This document shows positions 46,880 through 56,583 of a stretch of 64,000 nucleotides of DNA, one piece after another (position 1 is the stretch's first letter; every line of letters starts with the position of its first letter). Position numbers and translations under genes: made by a program. The stretch is from Roseicyclus persicicus (GTDB taxonomy: Bacteria; Pseudomonadota; Alphaproteobacteria; Rhodobacterales; Rhodobacteraceae), in NCBI RefSeq assembly GCF_012395815.1, contig NZ_JAAZQQ010000006.1:186001-250000 (forward strand), written 5' to 3'. The notes under the pieces were generated by a model. That model saw only the letters and a list, made by a program, of their open reading frames with translations, was not told where the DNA came from and did not search any database.

Positions 46880-47872
46880 ATGCCCCAGGCCCCCTTTCCC
46901 ATGACCCGCCACCGCCGCGTCCGCGCCAGCGCCGCGCTGCGCAACCTGGTGCGGGAGAACGAGCTCAGCGTGAACGACCTGATCTGGCCGGTCTTCGTGC
47001 GCGACGGGCAGGGCATCGAGGAACCCGTGGCCTCCATGCCGGGCGTGGTGCGGCGCAGCGTCGACAGGATCGTCGAGGCGGCGCGCGAGGCGGCCTCGCT
47101 CGGCATCCCGGCGATCTGCCTGTTTCCCTACACCGACCCCGCGCTGAAGACCGAGCTCTGCGAAGAGGCGTGGAACCCCGACAACCTGTCGAACCGCGCG
47201 ATCAAGGCGATCCGCGACGCCGGCATCGAGATCGCGATCATGACCGACATCGCGCTCGACCCCTACAACATCAACGGCCACGACGGGATCGTCCGCGACG
47301 GCGTGATCGTGAACGACGAAACCGTCGAGGCGCTGGTGAAGATGGCGCTGGCGCAGGCCGAGGCGGGTGCCGACATCCTCGGCCCGTCCGACATGATGGA
47401 CGGCCGCATCGGCGCGATCCGGGCGGCGCTGGAGGAGAACGGCCACTCCAACGTGACGATCATGTCCTACGCGGCCAAGTTCGCCAGCGCCTTCTACGGG
47501 CCGTTCCGCGACGCGGTGGGCGCGTCCGGCGCGCTCAAGGGCGACAAGTTCACCTACCAGATCGACCCGGCCAACCGGCTGGCCGCGCTCCGTTGCGTCG
47601 AACGCGACCTGATGGAAGGCGCCGACATGGTGATGGTCAAGCCCGGCCTGCCCTACCTCGACATGGTGCGCGAGGTGAAGGACCGCTTCGGCGCGCCGAC
47701 CTACGCCTACCAGGTCAGCGGCGAATACGCGATGATCGAGGCCGCCGCCGCCAATGGCTGGATCCAGGGCGAAAAGGTGATGCTGGAAAGCCTGATGTGC
47801 TTCCGCCGGGCGGGCTGCGACGGGGTGCTGACCTATTTCGCGCCGCGCGTCGCCAGGATCCTCAACGGGTAG
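46880..47872 (+). CDS. hemB: Delta-aminolevulinic acid dehydratase (porphobilinogen synthase)
   Basis: A 330-residue enzyme joining two 5-aminolevulinates to porphobilinogen for heme and bacteriochlorophyll. Schiff-base lysines are Lys200 in SYAAKFASAFYGPFRD and Lys254 in MVMVKPGLPYLD. The metal segment reads TDIALDPYNINGHDG, the Asp-rich form without the zinc cysteines, as in the Rhodobacter enzyme. Standard housekeeping gene; the preceding intergenic region carries the hairpin repeats. Confidence 0.96.
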   Translation: MPQAPFPMTRHRRVRASAALRNLVRENELSVNDLIWPVFVRDGQGIEEPVASMPGVVRRSVDRIVEAAREAASLGIPAICLFPYTDPALKTELCEEAWNPDNLSNRAIKAIRDAGIEIAIMTDIALDPYNINGHDGIVRDGVIVNDETVEALVKMALAQAEAGADILGPSDMMDGRIGAIRAALEENGHSNVTIMSYAAKFASAFYGPFRDAVGASGALKGDKFTYQIDPANRLAALRCVERDLMEGADMVMVKPGLPYLDMVREVKDRFGAPTYAYQVSGEYAMIEAAAANGWIQGEKVMLESLMCFRRAGCDGVLTYFAPRVARILNG

Positions 47873-48007
47873 CGGGCGGATCGGCGGCAGACCGCCAAGT
47901 GTGGTGCTTTGCCGGGTGACAGGGCGGCCGGATCGGCGTATCCTGTGACATAATCCGCGGGCGTGAAACGACCCGCCCCCCTGAGGCAACCCGGCATGAG
48001 GCCCCCG

Positions 48008-48565
48008 ATGAGCAAGCTCACCCGTCGTCATTTCGTGATCACCGGCACGTCCCTGCCGCTGCTCGCCGCCTGCGGCAACGGCATCAACTCCGGCGGTGCC
48101 GCCCGGATCGACGGCCGCGTCGATTCCGCGATCGAGTTCATGTACACCGAGGTGCCCGGCACCCGCGACCTGGCCATGGACGCCGCCGGCATCCTCGTGA
48201 TGCCGCTGGTGACCGAGGCGGGCTTCGGCTTCGGCGGCTCCTACGGGCGCGGCGCGCTGCGCATCAACGGGGTCACGGTGGACTACTACTCGGCCGTGTC
48301 CGGCACCTTCGGCCTGCAGATCGGTGCGCAGCAATACGCCCACACCCTGTTCTTCATGACCGAGGCCGCGCTGCGCGAGTTCCGCACCTCGCCCGGCTGG
48401 GCGGTGGGCGGCGACGTGCGCTACGCGATCAACGACCGCGGCGCCAACCTGGGCGCGGACACCACCACCCTGTCGGACCCGGTGATCGCTGTGATCTACG
48501 GCCAGGCCGGCCTGATCGTGGGCGCCACGCTGGACGGCACGCGCTACACCCGCATCATTCCCTGA
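48008..48565 (+). CDS. SYLF/YSC84-domain lipoprotein
   Basis: A 185-residue exported lipoprotein. The N-terminus has a twin-arginine-like RRHFVITG followed by a lipobox LLAAC with Cys22. The mature part has AAGILVMPLVTEAGFGFGGSYGRGAL, YSAVSGTFGLQIGAQQYAHTLFFMTEAALREF and a C-terminal GQAGLIVGATLDGTRYTRI, typical of the lipid-binding SYLF (YSC84) domain. The role in bacteria is not established. ATG 48008 is chosen because the signal sequence starts there. Confidence 0.85.
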   Translation: MSKLTRRHFVITGTSLPLLAACGNGINSGGAARIDGRVDSAIEFMYTEVPGTRDLAMDAAGILVMPLVTEAGFGFGGSYGRGALRINGVTVDYYSAVSGTFGLQIGAQQYAHTLFFMTEAALREFRTSPGWAVGGDVRYAINDRGANLGADTTTLSDPVIAVIYGQAGLIVGATLDGTRYTRIIP

Positions 48566-48650
48566 CCGGGGCGCCGACCCCACGGCAGAGGTTTGCATTC
48601 CCGCGGGCCTGCGGTAGCTGTGCCCCGGTGAATCGCGCACCCGAGGGACC

Positions 48651-51134
48651 ATGGCTCTCCTGCTCCGCTGGCTCGTCCGACTGGTCTCGGTCGCCGTCGC
48701 CCTGACGGTTGCCGTGGTGCTGGCGGCCTGGTGGATCGGGTCGCGCTCGATCCCCGACTACGACGCCGAGTGGACGGTGCCGGGGCTGGCCGCGCCGGTC
48801 GAGATCGTGCGCAACACCGCCGCGGTGCCGCACATCTTCGGGCAGACCGACGCCGACGTGTTCTACGGCCTCGGCGTCGCCCATGCGCAGGACCGGCTGT
48901 GGCAGATGCTGATGATGCGGCGCACCGCGCAGGGGCAGCTGTCGGAGCTGTTCGGCGAGCCGACGCTGCAGATCGACGACCTGATCCGGCGGCTCGACGT
49001 CTACCAGCTCGCCACCGACTCGGTCGCGGTGCTGGAGCCCGAGACGCTGGCCGCGCTCGAGGCCTACGCGGCGGGGGTGAACGCGTGGCTCCGGCTGGTG
49101 GGCGAGGAGGCGCTGGGGCGCGGCGCGCCGGAACTGTTCCTGTTCGAGCCCGATATCGCGCCCTGGCGGCCCGCCGACAGCGTCGCGGTGACCTTCATGA
49201 TGGCGCTGCAGGTGGCGTTCCACCACGAGGACGAGGTGCTGCGCGCGCGCCTGTCGCTGGCTCTCGACGATCCCGACCGGCTGCGCGACCTGATGCCCGA
49301 CGCGCCGGGCGCGGGCGTGGCCGAGATCGCCGGGCTGACCGACTATCGCGGCCTGTTCGACAGCGCCCTGCCCCGCTTTGCCGAGACCGGGACGGCCCCG
49401 CGCCACCCGCTGCACCCCAACGTGCTGGGCCGGACGGGCGCCGGGGCCTCCAACGTCTTCGCCGCCACCCCGGCCCGCGCGGCCGCCTCCGGGGCGCTCC
49501 TGGCCAATGACCCGCACCTGGGCCTGACCGCGCCCTCGATCTGGTATCTCGCGCGGCTGGAGCTGGAAACCGGCGGGGTGATCGGCGCCACGATCCCGGG
49601 GATGCCGGTGATCCTCGCGGGGCGGTCCGAGCGGCTGGCCTGGGGGATCACCTCGGCCTACCTCGACGACATCGACCTCTACGTCGAGGAGCTGAACCCC
49701 GACGACGTCACCCAGTACCGCACGCCCGACGGCTGGGCCGAGTTCCGCACCGACCGCCGGGTGATCGAGGTCGCCGGAGCCGAGCCCGTCACCATCACCC
49801 GCCGCTGGACCGAGAACGGCCCGGTGATCCCCGGCAGCCACTACGGCTTCGGCACCGTCACCCCGCCCGGTCATGTCATGGCGATGGCCTGGACCGCGCT
49901 GACCGACGAGAACACCTCGATCCAGACCGGGCTGCGCCTTATGCGGGCGGGCACGATCGAGGAGGCGCTGGAGGCGGGCGAGGATTTCGTGGCCCCGGCG
50001 CAGAACCTGATGCTGGCCTCGGCCGACGGGCGCATCGCGATGCAGGTGATCGGCCACATGCCCTGGCGCATGACGGCGCACCAGACGCAGGCGCGGATGC
50101 CCTCACCCGGCTGGATCGACACCAACCGCTGGCAGGGCGTGACGCAGTATTTCGCCAATCCCACCTTCCTCGACCCCGAAAGCGGCATCCTGGGCAACAC
50201 CAACAACAAGACGGTGGACCGCGACTTCCCGCTGCACGTGTCCTTCGCCTGGGGCGACACCCAGCGCATCACCCGGCTGACCCGGCTGATGGAGGCGCGC
50301 GACGTCCACACCCGCGACAGCTTCATCGAGGCGCAGCTCGACACCGTGTCGGCGGCGGCGCGCAACATCCTGCCGCTGGTGGCGCGCGACCTGTGGTTCA
50401 CCGGCGAGACCGCCGCGGCCGGCACGCCCGAGCGGCGCCGGCAGCGGGCGCTGGCGCTGCTCGCCGAGTGGAACGGCGAGATGAACGAGCACCTGCCGGA
50501 ACCGCTGATCTACGCCGCCTGGATGCGCGAGCTGCAGCAGCGCCTGATCCGCGACGAGATCGGCCCGCTCGCCGACGAGTTCCAGTCGGTCGAGCCGATC
50601 TTCCTCGAGCGCGTCTTCCGCGACATCGGCGGCGCGAGCGCCTGGTGCGACGTCGCCCCCTCGACCGCCGAGGAGACCTGCACCGACATCGCGCGGCTTG
50701 CGCTCGACGACGCGCTGCAGGCGCTGGAGGAACGCTACGGCAGCGACCTGGAAAGCTGGCGCTGGGGCGCGGCGCACGAGGCCCGCCACGACCACCCGGT
50801 GCTGGGTCAGACGCGGCTGTTCTCGTGGCTGGTGAACATCCGCCAGCCGACCTCGGGCGGCGACTTCACCCTGAACCGCGGTGCGACGCCGGGCACGATG
50901 CCCGACCCGTTCCTCAACATCCACGCGGCGGGCTACCGCGGCGTCTACGACTTCGCCGACCCCGACAGCTCGGTCTTCGTGATCGCCACGGGGCAGTCGG
51001 GCAATCCCCTGTCGCGCCACTACGACGACCTGGGCGAGCTGTGGCGGCGGGGCGACTACATCCCGATGTCGCTCGACCCCGAGCTGGCGCGGGCCGGCAA
51101 CATCGGCGTCACGGTCCTGACCCCGCAGGAGTGA
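48651..51134 (+). CDS. Penicillin acylase family protein (Ntn hydrolase)
   Basis: An 827-residue precursor of an N-terminal-nucleophile amidohydrolase. A membrane/signal segment is at 7-30, an alpha subunit region runs to about 266, and the autoproteolytic site precedes nucleophile Ser267 in GAGASNVF. NDPHLGLTAPSIWYLA (beta subunit), NRGATPGTMPDPFLNI and ATGQSGNPLSRHYDD near the end are family motifs. Members hydrolyse acyl amides, including acyl-homoserine lactones in some bacteria; the substrate here is unknown. The stop is 4 bp before palindrome array B. Confidence 0.92.
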   Translation: MALLLRWLVRLVSVAVALTVAVVLAAWWIGSRSIPDYDAEWTVPGLAAPVEIVRNTAAVPHIFGQTDADVFYGLGVAHAQDRLWQMLMMRRTAQGQLSELFGEPTLQIDDLIRRLDVYQLATDSVAVLEPETLAALEAYAAGVNAWLRLVGEEALGRGAPELFLFEPDIAPWRPADSVAVTFMMALQVAFHHEDEVLRARLSLALDDPDRLRDLMPDAPGAGVAEIAGLTDYRGLFDSALPRFAETGTAPRHPLHPNVLGRTGAGASNVFAATPARAAASGALLANDPHLGLTAPSIWYLARLELETGGVIGATIPGMPVILAGRSERLAWGITSAYLDDIDLYVEELNPDDVTQYRTPDGWAEFRTDRRVIEVAGAEPVTITRRWTENGPVIPGSHYGFGTVTPPGHVMAMAWTALTDENTSIQTGLRLMRAGTIEEALEAGEDFVAPAQNLMLASADGRIAMQVIGHMPWRMTAHQTQARMPSPGWIDTNRWQGVTQYFANPTFLDPESGILGNTNNKTVDRDFPLHVSFAWGDTQRITRLTRLMEARDVHTRDSFIEAQLDTVSAAARNILPLVARDLWFTGETAAAGTPERRRQRALALLAEWNGEMNEHLPEPLIYAAWMRELQQRLIRDEIGPLADEFQSVEPIFLERVFRDIGGASAWCDVAPSTAEETCTDIARLALDDALQALEERYGSDLESWRWGAAHEARHDHPVLGQTRLFSWLVNIRQPTSGGDFTLNRGATPGTMPDPFLNIHAAGYRGVYDFADPDSSVFVIATGQSGNPLSRHYDDLGELWRRGDYIPMSLDPELARAGNIGVTVLTPQE

Positions 51135-51138
51135 GGCA

Positions 51139-51253
51139 CGGCAGATCCTTGCAAGGATCTGCCGGAAGGACCTTGCAAGGTCCTTCCGCCGGTCTTGCAA
51201 GACCGGCCCCAGCCTTTTGCAAAAGGCTGGCAAAAGCCTTGCAAGGCTTTTGC
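51139..51253. repeat. TTGCAA palindrome array B (5 units)
   Basis: Five contiguous or slightly overlapping perfect palindromes: 51139-51164 (26 bp), 51163-51188 (26), 51188-51207 (20), 51209-51230 (22), 51230-51253 (24). All are centred on TTGCAA, with centres 24, 22, 22 and 22 bp apart. Right arms read CAAGGATCTGCCG, CAAGGTCCTTCCG, CAAGACCGGC, CAAAAGGCTGG and CAAGGCTTTTGC. The array lies between two genes of the same direction. Confidence 0.97.
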
Positions 51254-51311
51254 ACCCCACCGCCAGCTGCGCTATCAGCACCCCCGAGACATCCCTCGCC
51301 CGAGGCCGCCC

Positions 51312-52190
51312 ATGCCCCTTCTCTACGACAGCCCCGCCGCCTGGGAGGCGGCCCCCGACAAGCGCCTCGCCGTGTTCGGCATGTCGGGCCTCGGCAAAAC
51401 CCGGCTGGCCGCGCTCCTGCGCGGGGCGGGCGACTGGTATCACTACTCGATCGACTACCGCATCGGCACCGCCTACATGGGCGAGCACATCAACGACAAC
51501 CTCAAGCGGCAGGCGATGCAGGTGCCGTTCCTCGCGGAACTGCTCAGGTCGGATTCGATCTACATCTCGTCCAACATCTCCTTCGGCAACCTCGCGCCGC
51601 TCTCGACCTTCCTCGGCAAGCCCGGCGATCCGGCCAGGGGCGGCCTGCCCTTCGACGAATACATGCGCCGGCAGGCCCTGCACCGCCGGGCCGAGATCAA
51701 CGCGCTTCTGGATACACCCTCCTTCATCGCGCGGGCCCGCGACCTCTACGGCTACCCGCATTTCATCGCCGACACCGGCGGTTCGATCTGCGAGGTGGTG
51801 GACCCCGACGACCCGGCCGACGAGGTGCTGCGCACCCTGTCGGGCACCTGCCTGATGGTCTGGATCGAGGGCCCCGAAAGCCACACCGCCGAGCTGATCC
51901 GCCGCTTCGAGCGCGACCCCAAGCCGATGTACTACAAGCCCGAGTTCCTGCTGCCCCTGTGGCAGGCCTGGCTCGACGCGCAGGGCGTGACCGCCGAGAC
52001 CGCCGACCCCGACGCCTTCATCCGCCACGCCTACCGCCGCGCCATGGCGCACCGGGCGCCGCTCTATGCCGCGATGGCGCGGAACTGGGGCGTGACCGTC
52101 ACCGCGGCCGAGGTCGAGGCGGTGCGCGACGCGGCCGATGCCGTCGCCATGGTCGCCGCCGCCCTTGGCAGGGCCGCCGCGCGCCCCTAA
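51312..52190 (+). CDS. P-loop ATPase/kinase-like protein of unknown function
   Basis: A 292-residue cytoplasmic protein with Walker A GMSGLGKT at 23-30 directly after a short N-terminal strand (KRLAVFG). Conserved-looking segments follow: WYHYSIDYRIGTAYMGEHIND (43-63), DSIYISSNISFGNLAPLSTFLG and YPHFIADTGGSICEV. I see no clear helicase or kinase subfamily signature; the small-molecule kinase-like P-loop start is the strongest lead. It is 30 bp upstream of metA and may be co-transcribed with it. Confidence 0.7.
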   Translation: MPLLYDSPAAWEAAPDKRLAVFGMSGLGKTRLAALLRGAGDWYHYSIDYRIGTAYMGEHINDNLKRQAMQVPFLAELLRSDSIYISSNISFGNLAPLSTFLGKPGDPARGGLPFDEYMRRQALHRRAEINALLDTPSFIARARDLYGYPHFIADTGGSICEVVDPDDPADEVLRTLSGTCLMVWIEGPESHTAELIRRFERDPKPMYYKPEFLLPLWQAWLDAQGVTAETADPDAFIRHAYRRAMAHRAPLYAAMARNWGVTVTAAEVEAVRDAADAVAMVAAALGRAAARP

Positions 52191-52220
52191 CTCCGGCTTT
52201 CCAGCGACAAGGATCCCCCG

Positions 52221-53165
52221 ATGCCGATCAAGCTGCCCACGACGCTGCCCGCCTTCACCGTGCTCCGGCGCGAGGGCGTGATGGTGATGGGCGCCGACGC
52301 GGCCGACCGGCAGGACATCCGGCCGATCCGCATCGGGCTGCTGAACCTGATGCCCAAGAAGATCCAGACCGAGACGCAGTTCGCGCGCCTGATCGGCGCC
52401 ACGCCGCTGCAGGTCGAGCTGTCGCTGATCCGCATGACGGACCACGAGACCCGCAACACCGCCGCCGAGCACATGGAGGAATTCTACCGCCCCTTCGCCG
52501 AGGTGGCCGACAGCGGCGAGAAGTTCGACGGCCTGATCATCACCGGCGCGCCGATCGAGCACCTGCCCTTCGAGGCCGTCACCTACTGGGACGAGCTGAC
52601 CCAGGTCTTCGACTGGACGCAGGCCCATGTCCATTCGACCTTCGGCGTCTGCTGGGGCGGGATGGCGATGATCAACCACTTCCACGGCGTCGAGAAGCAC
52701 ATGCTGGACCACAAGGCGTTCGGCTGTTTCCGCCACAAGGTGCTGGAGCCCGCCTCGCCCTACCTGCGCGGCTTTTCCGACGAGTTCATCATCCCCGTCA
52801 GCCGCTGGACCGAGATGCGCCAGGCCGAGATCGACGCGGTGCCGGGGCTGACCACGCTGATCGGCTCGCCCGAGGTGGGGCCCTGCCTGGTCGAGGACCG
52901 GGCGCACCGGGCGCTCTACATCTTCAACCACTTCGAATACGACAGCGATACGCTGAAACAGGAATACGACCGCGACGTGGCGGGCGGCACGCCCATCAAC
53001 GTGCCGCGCAACTACTACCCCGATGACGACCCCTCGCGGATGCCGCTGAACCGCTGGCGCAGCCACGCGCATCTGCTCTACGGCAACTGGGTCTCCGAGG
53101 TGTACCTGACCACGCCCTTCGACATGGCCGAGATCGGGCAGCGCTCGACCGACTGGCGGGCATGA
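52221..53165 (+). CDS. metA: Homoserine O-acetyltransferase, MetA family
   Basis: A 314-residue enzyme of methionine synthesis that acylates homoserine. The catalytic Cys144 is in FGVCWGG, and the His/Glu pair in NHFEYD is present. At the position that sets acyl donor ([10 protein letters not shown], Glu113) it has glutamate, which in characterised MetA proteins goes with acetyl-CoA; glycine goes with succinyl-CoA. So despite the MetA fold it is probably an acetyltransferase. The next gene starts on its stop codon (ATGA). Confidence 0.93.
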   Translation: MPIKLPTTLPAFTVLRREGVMVMGADAADRQDIRPIRIGLLNLMPKKIQTETQFARLIGATPLQVELSLIRMTDHETRNTAAEHMEEFYRPFAEVADSGEKFDGLIITGAPIEHLPFEAVTYWDELTQVFDWTQAHVHSTFGVCWGGMAMINHFHGVEKHMLDHKAFGCFRHKVLEPASPYLRGFSDEFIIPVSRWTEMRQAEIDAVPGLTTLIGSPEVGPCLVEDRAHRALYIFNHFEYDSDTLKQEYDRDVAGGTPINVPRNYYPDDDPSRMPLNRWRSHAHLLYGNWVSEVYLTTPFDMAEIGQRSTDWRA

Positions 53166-54109
53166 AGATCGCGCTGATCCTGCTCGGGCTGCTGGCGGCC
53201 TTCTGGGGCGTGACCCTGTGGAAGGCCGCCCGCCACGAGGCACGCGCGGTGGTGCAGCATCCGCCGCTGGGCCGGTTCGTCACCGTCGACGGCGTGCGGC
53301 TGCACATCCTGCAGGCGGGCACGGGCCCCGACCTCGTGCTGATCCACGGCGCCAGCGGCAACATGCGGGATTTCACGCTGGACCTGGTGGGCCGCCTGAC
53401 CGACCGCTACCGCGTCACCGTGGTGGACCGCCCGGGCCTCGGCCATTCCGACCGGCTCGACCGCGACGGGGCGACGATCTTCGAGCAGGCCGACATCCTG
53501 GTGCGGGCGGTGGCGCAGCTGGGCGTCGAGCGCCCGCTGGTGCTGGGCCATTCCTACGGCGGCGCCGTCGCGCTGGCCTGGGCCACGCGCCACTCCGAGG
53601 CGACGGCTGGGCTGATCCTGCTCGCCGCCGCGTCGAACCCCTGGGACACGCCGCTCTCCACCTATTACCGCGTCCTGTCGCACCCGCTGGGGCAGGTCTT
53701 CGCGGTGCCGGTCCTGACCGCCTGGGTGCCCGACCACGTCGTCACCGACACCATCGCCAGCGTCTTCGCCCCGCAGCCGACGCCGCCGGGCTATGTCGAC
53801 TACATCGGCGCCGGCCTGACGCTGCAGCGGCGCGCGCTGCGCGAGAACGCGCTGCAGCGCGCGGGAATCCTGGCCGAGGTCACGCGGATGGTGCCCGACT
53901 ACGCCGCCCTCGACCTGCCGGTGGAGATCCTGCACGGCGACCGCGACACGACCGTGTGGCTGACGATCCATTCCGAGCCGCTGTCGCGCCAGATCGCGGG
54001 CGCGAACCTGGTGGTGATGGAGGGTGTCGGCCATTCGCCGCACTTCGCCGAGCCCGACATCGTGGTCGCCGCCATCGACCGGGCCGCCGCGCGGGCCGGA
54101 TTGCGCTGA
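53162..54109 (+). CDS. Alpha/beta hydrolase, membrane-anchored
   Basis: A 315-residue alpha/beta hydrolase with an N-terminal hydrophobic segment (about 1-20, [20 protein letters not shown]) that probably anchors or exports it. The oxyanion [10 protein letters not shown], nucleophile Ser in [11 protein letters not shown], Asp in [12 protein letters not shown] and His in [12 protein letters not shown] are intact. It resembles epoxide hydrolase/haloperoxidase relatives; the substrate is unknown. Coupled to metA by a 4-bp overlap. Confidence 0.87.
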   Translation: MKIALILLGLLAAFWGVTLWKAARHEARAVVQHPPLGRFVTVDGVRLHILQAGTGPDLVLIHGASGNMRDFTLDLVGRLTDRYRVTVVDRPGLGHSDRLDRDGATIFEQADILVRAVAQLGVERPLVLGHSYGGAVALAWATRHSEATAGLILLAAASNPWDTPLSTYYRVLSHPLGQVFAVPVLTAWVPDHVVTDTIASVFAPQPTPPGYVDYIGAGLTLQRRALRENALQRAGILAEVTRMVPDYAALDLPVEILHGDRDTTVWLTIHSEPLSRQIAGANLVVMEGVGHSPHFAEPDIVVAAIDRAAARAGLR

Positions 54110-54142
54110 GCCGGGCGGGGGCCTAGTGTGAAGGGCCATAAC

Positions 54143-55051
54143 ATGACGGGGCCGAGCGGCATGTCCAAACCCTTCGACGGCGCGATCACCGCCTTCTACG
54201 AGACCGGGGCGCCCGAGGACGTGCGCACCGCCATCCGCGACGCGAAGAAGGACAGCGTGCTGAGTGCGTCCTTTCCCTACCGCCACCGGATGGACAAGGA
54301 CGACTACGAGGACCAGCTGGCCGCGCTGCAGATCGAGCTGGTCAAGTTCCACGCCTGGGTCCGCGACAGCCGCCAGCGCATCGCCGTGGTGTTCGAGGGC
54401 CGCGACGCCGCCGGCAAGGGCGGCTGCATCGCGCGGGTGCGCCAGAACCTGAACCCGCGGGTCGCGGGCGTGGTGGCGCTGCAGAAACCGACCGAGCGCG
54501 AGGCCGCGCAGTGGTATTTCCAGCGCTACATCCACCACCTGCCCGCCCGCGGCGAGATCCGGCTGTTCGACCGAAGCTGGTACAACCGCGGCGTGGTCGA
54601 GCATGTGTTCGGCTTCTGCACGCCCGAGGAACGGCGGACCTTCTTCCGCCAGCTGCCCGACTACGAGCAGATGCTGGTCGACGACGGCATCCGGCTGACC
54701 AAGATCTGGCTCAACGTCGGCCGGGCCGAGCAGCTGCGCCGGTTCCTCGACCGCGAAAGCGACCCGCTCAAGCAGTGGAAGCTGTCGGCGATCGACGTCG
54801 AGGGGCTGAAGAAATGGGACGCCTACTCCGACGCCATCTCCGAGACGCTGGCGCTGGGGCACACCGCCCACGCGCCCTGGACGGTGATCCGGTCGGACGA
54901 CAAGCGCCGGGCGCGGCTGGCGGTGATCCGGGCGATCCTGTGCGACGTCGACTATGACGGCAAGGACCTCGCCGTGGTCGGCCGGCCCGACCCCGCCATC
55001 TGCGGCGGGCCCGAGATGTGGACCGACCACACCGCGCCCGCGGCCGGCTGA
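54143..55051 (+). CDS. ppk2: Polyphosphate kinase 2
   Basis: A 302-residue PPK2-family kinase that transfers phosphate between polyphosphate and nucleotides. Walker [11 protein letters not shown], the lid region [21 protein letters not shown] and [16 protein letters not shown] are diagnostic, as is the one-domain length near 300. Class I PPK2 enzymes favour making NTP from NDP. The start is uncertain: ATG 54143 has GAAGGG upstream, ATG 54161 and a GTG at 54128 are alternatives. Confidence 0.94.
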   Translation: MTGPSGMSKPFDGAITAFYETGAPEDVRTAIRDAKKDSVLSASFPYRHRMDKDDYEDQLAALQIELVKFHAWVRDSRQRIAVVFEGRDAAGKGGCIARVRQNLNPRVAGVVALQKPTEREAAQWYFQRYIHHLPARGEIRLFDRSWYNRGVVEHVFGFCTPEERRTFFRQLPDYEQMLVDDGIRLTKIWLNVGRAEQLRRFLDRESDPLKQWKLSAIDVEGLKKWDAYSDAISETLALGHTAHAPWTVIRSDDKRRARLAVIRAILCDVDYDGKDLAVVGRPDPAICGGPEMWTDHTAPAAG

Positions 55052-55057
55052 GCGGCG

Positions 55058-55675
55058 ATGCAGAAACGCGGCTACCATCACGGCAACCTCAGGCAGGCGC
55101 TGGTCGACGCGGCGCTGGAGCTGATCGAGGAGAAGGGGCCGACGGGCTTCACCCTGTCCGAGGCCGCCAAGAACGCCGGCGTGACGCCGGCGGCCGTCTA
55201 CCGCCATTTCGAGGGGCGCGACGAGCTGATCGCGGAATGCGCGCGGCAGGGGCACGAGATCTTTGCCGAGCTGATGGCCCATGCCTATGCCGACGGCCAG
55301 CCCTCGGCGCTGGCGGCCTTCGAGGCGACGGGGCGGGCCTACCTCGCCTTTGCGCGGAGATATCCCGGCCATTACATGGCGATGTTCGAAAGCGGCACCT
55401 CGGTGAACGCCACGCCCGAGCTGGCGGCGGCGGCGGGCAAGTCGCGGGCGGTGCTGGAACGGGCCGCCGAGGCGCTGTCGCAGCAACTGCCCCCCGACCG
55501 GCGGCCGCCGCCGGCGATGTTCTCGGCCCATATCTGGGCGATGAGCCACGGGGTGGTGGAGCTGTTCGCGCGCGGGCGTCCCGGGGCGAACGCGCCGTTT
55601 CCGCCCGAGGACCTGCTGGAAGCGGGGATCGGGATCTACCTGCGCGGGCTGGGGCTGATCCGGCCGGACAGCTGA
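55058..55675 (+). CDS. TetR/AcrR-family transcriptional regulator
   Basis: A 205-residue repressor with an N-terminal helix-turn-helix (LSEAAKNAGVTPAAVYRHFEGRDELI, about 33-58) after the typical YHHGNLRQALVDAALELI. The C-terminal domain (TetR_C_33-like WHG segment, HIWAMSHGVVELF) binds the ligand. It starts 6 bp after ppk2 in the same direction. Its last 36 codons are duplicated as a degraded fragment 1 kb downstream (56584-56703). Confidence 0.92.
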   Translation: MQKRGYHHGNLRQALVDAALELIEEKGPTGFTLSEAAKNAGVTPAAVYRHFEGRDELIAECARQGHEIFAELMAHAYADGQPSALAAFEATGRAYLAFARRYPGHYMAMFESGTSVNATPELAAAAGKSRAVLERAAEALSQQLPPDRRPPPAMFSAHIWAMSHGVVELFARGRPGANAPFPPEDLLEAGIGIYLRGLGLIRPDS

Positions 55676-55882
55676 GGCGCCCGGCCTCGACGCGCGCCGC
55701 CCCCATCGGCCGCCGTGGATCCCTCGCCGGTCGAGGAAACGGCGCGGGCCGCGATGCATCATTTTTGTGACAATTCCCGCGAAAAGATCGATCCGCGGAA
55801 TCATTCGTTGAAGCATCGCGCCGCCCGGATAACGTTACGCTATTCTCCATTGGCGTTGCCAATCAGTTGTCGCGAGGACCAC

Positions 55883-56497
55883 ATGCGCAATCTCCTTCTC
55901 GCCGCCACTTTGACCGTCGCCTCGGCGACGACAGCAATCGCTGGGGGCGTAGCTCCGACCACCACTCCGCCGCCCGCCGTCACGCCGGCGGCGCCGGTCT
56001 ACAACTGGGGCGGCTTCTACGCCGGTCTGAGCTACGGCGAGGTGTCGGGCGGCATCACCAGGAACTCCGCGGTTCCCACCCAGCTTCCGGATCTGGTCGG
56101 CACGGGCGCCGGCGGTGGCTTCGTCGGCTACAACTGGCAGACGGCCAACAACCTCGTCTTCGGTGGCGAACTGAACATCACGTCGTTCGACACCCCCTAC
56201 GTGGGCTTCCCGATTTCCATCCAGAGCGATAGCACCGAACTGCGCGGCCGCGTCGGGATGGCGCTGAACCGGGCGCTGTTCTACGGATTCGTCGGCTATG
56301 CGGAAACCGAGTTAAGCAATGGCGGGACAATCTTCGAGATGGACGGGGTGGTCTACGGCCTCGGCGTCGACGTGATGATCACCGAACGCTTCTTCGGCGG
56401 CATCGAGGTGGCTCGCCGGGACGTCTCGGGCGCGAATGGATTTGAACTGGACGTCGAAATCGATACGGTTGCGCTGCGGCTCGGCGTGCGCTTCTAG
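55883..56497 (+). CDS. Outer-membrane beta-barrel protein, paralog 3
   Basis: A 204-residue exported barrel with signal peptide (about 1-20), a Thr/Pro linker (TTTPPPAVTPAAP), then YNWGGFYAGLSYGEVSG and a C-terminal LGVRF. It shares linker style and the WGGFY entry with the barrels at 17131-17745 and 17959-18564. The 207 bp upstream include an AT-richer stretch (55755-55860) likely to hold its promoter. It sits between the TetR gene and that gene's duplicated tail. The function is unknown. Confidence 0.83.
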   Translation: MRNLLLAATLTVASATTAIAGGVAPTTTPPPAVTPAAPVYNWGGFYAGLSYGEVSGGITRNSAVPTQLPDLVGTGAGGGFVGYNWQTANNLVFGGELNITSFDTPYVGFPISIQSDSTELRGRVGMALNRALFYGFVGYAETELSNGGTIFEMDGVVYGLGVDVMITERFFGGIEVARRDVSGANGFELDVEIDTVALRLGVRF

Positions 56498-56525
56498 GCT
56501 GCGCCAAGGAGACGGATTGATCGGG

Positions 56526-56555
56526 CGGGCGGCTTACGGCCGCCCGTTTCCTTTT
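56526..56555 (+). terminator. Rho-independent terminator of the barrel gene
   Basis: CGGGCGGC-TTACG-GCCGCCCG (56526-56546) followed by TTTCCTTTT, 29 bp after the stop at 56497. Confidence 0.85.
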
Positions 56556-56583
56556 CGCAAGGACGTGTCAGAGCCGGCCGTGC

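Noticed and set aside
42422-51253. TTGCAA arrays as CRISPR arrays
   Set aside because: Units are single short palindromes without separate repeat and spacer, and no cas genes are present.
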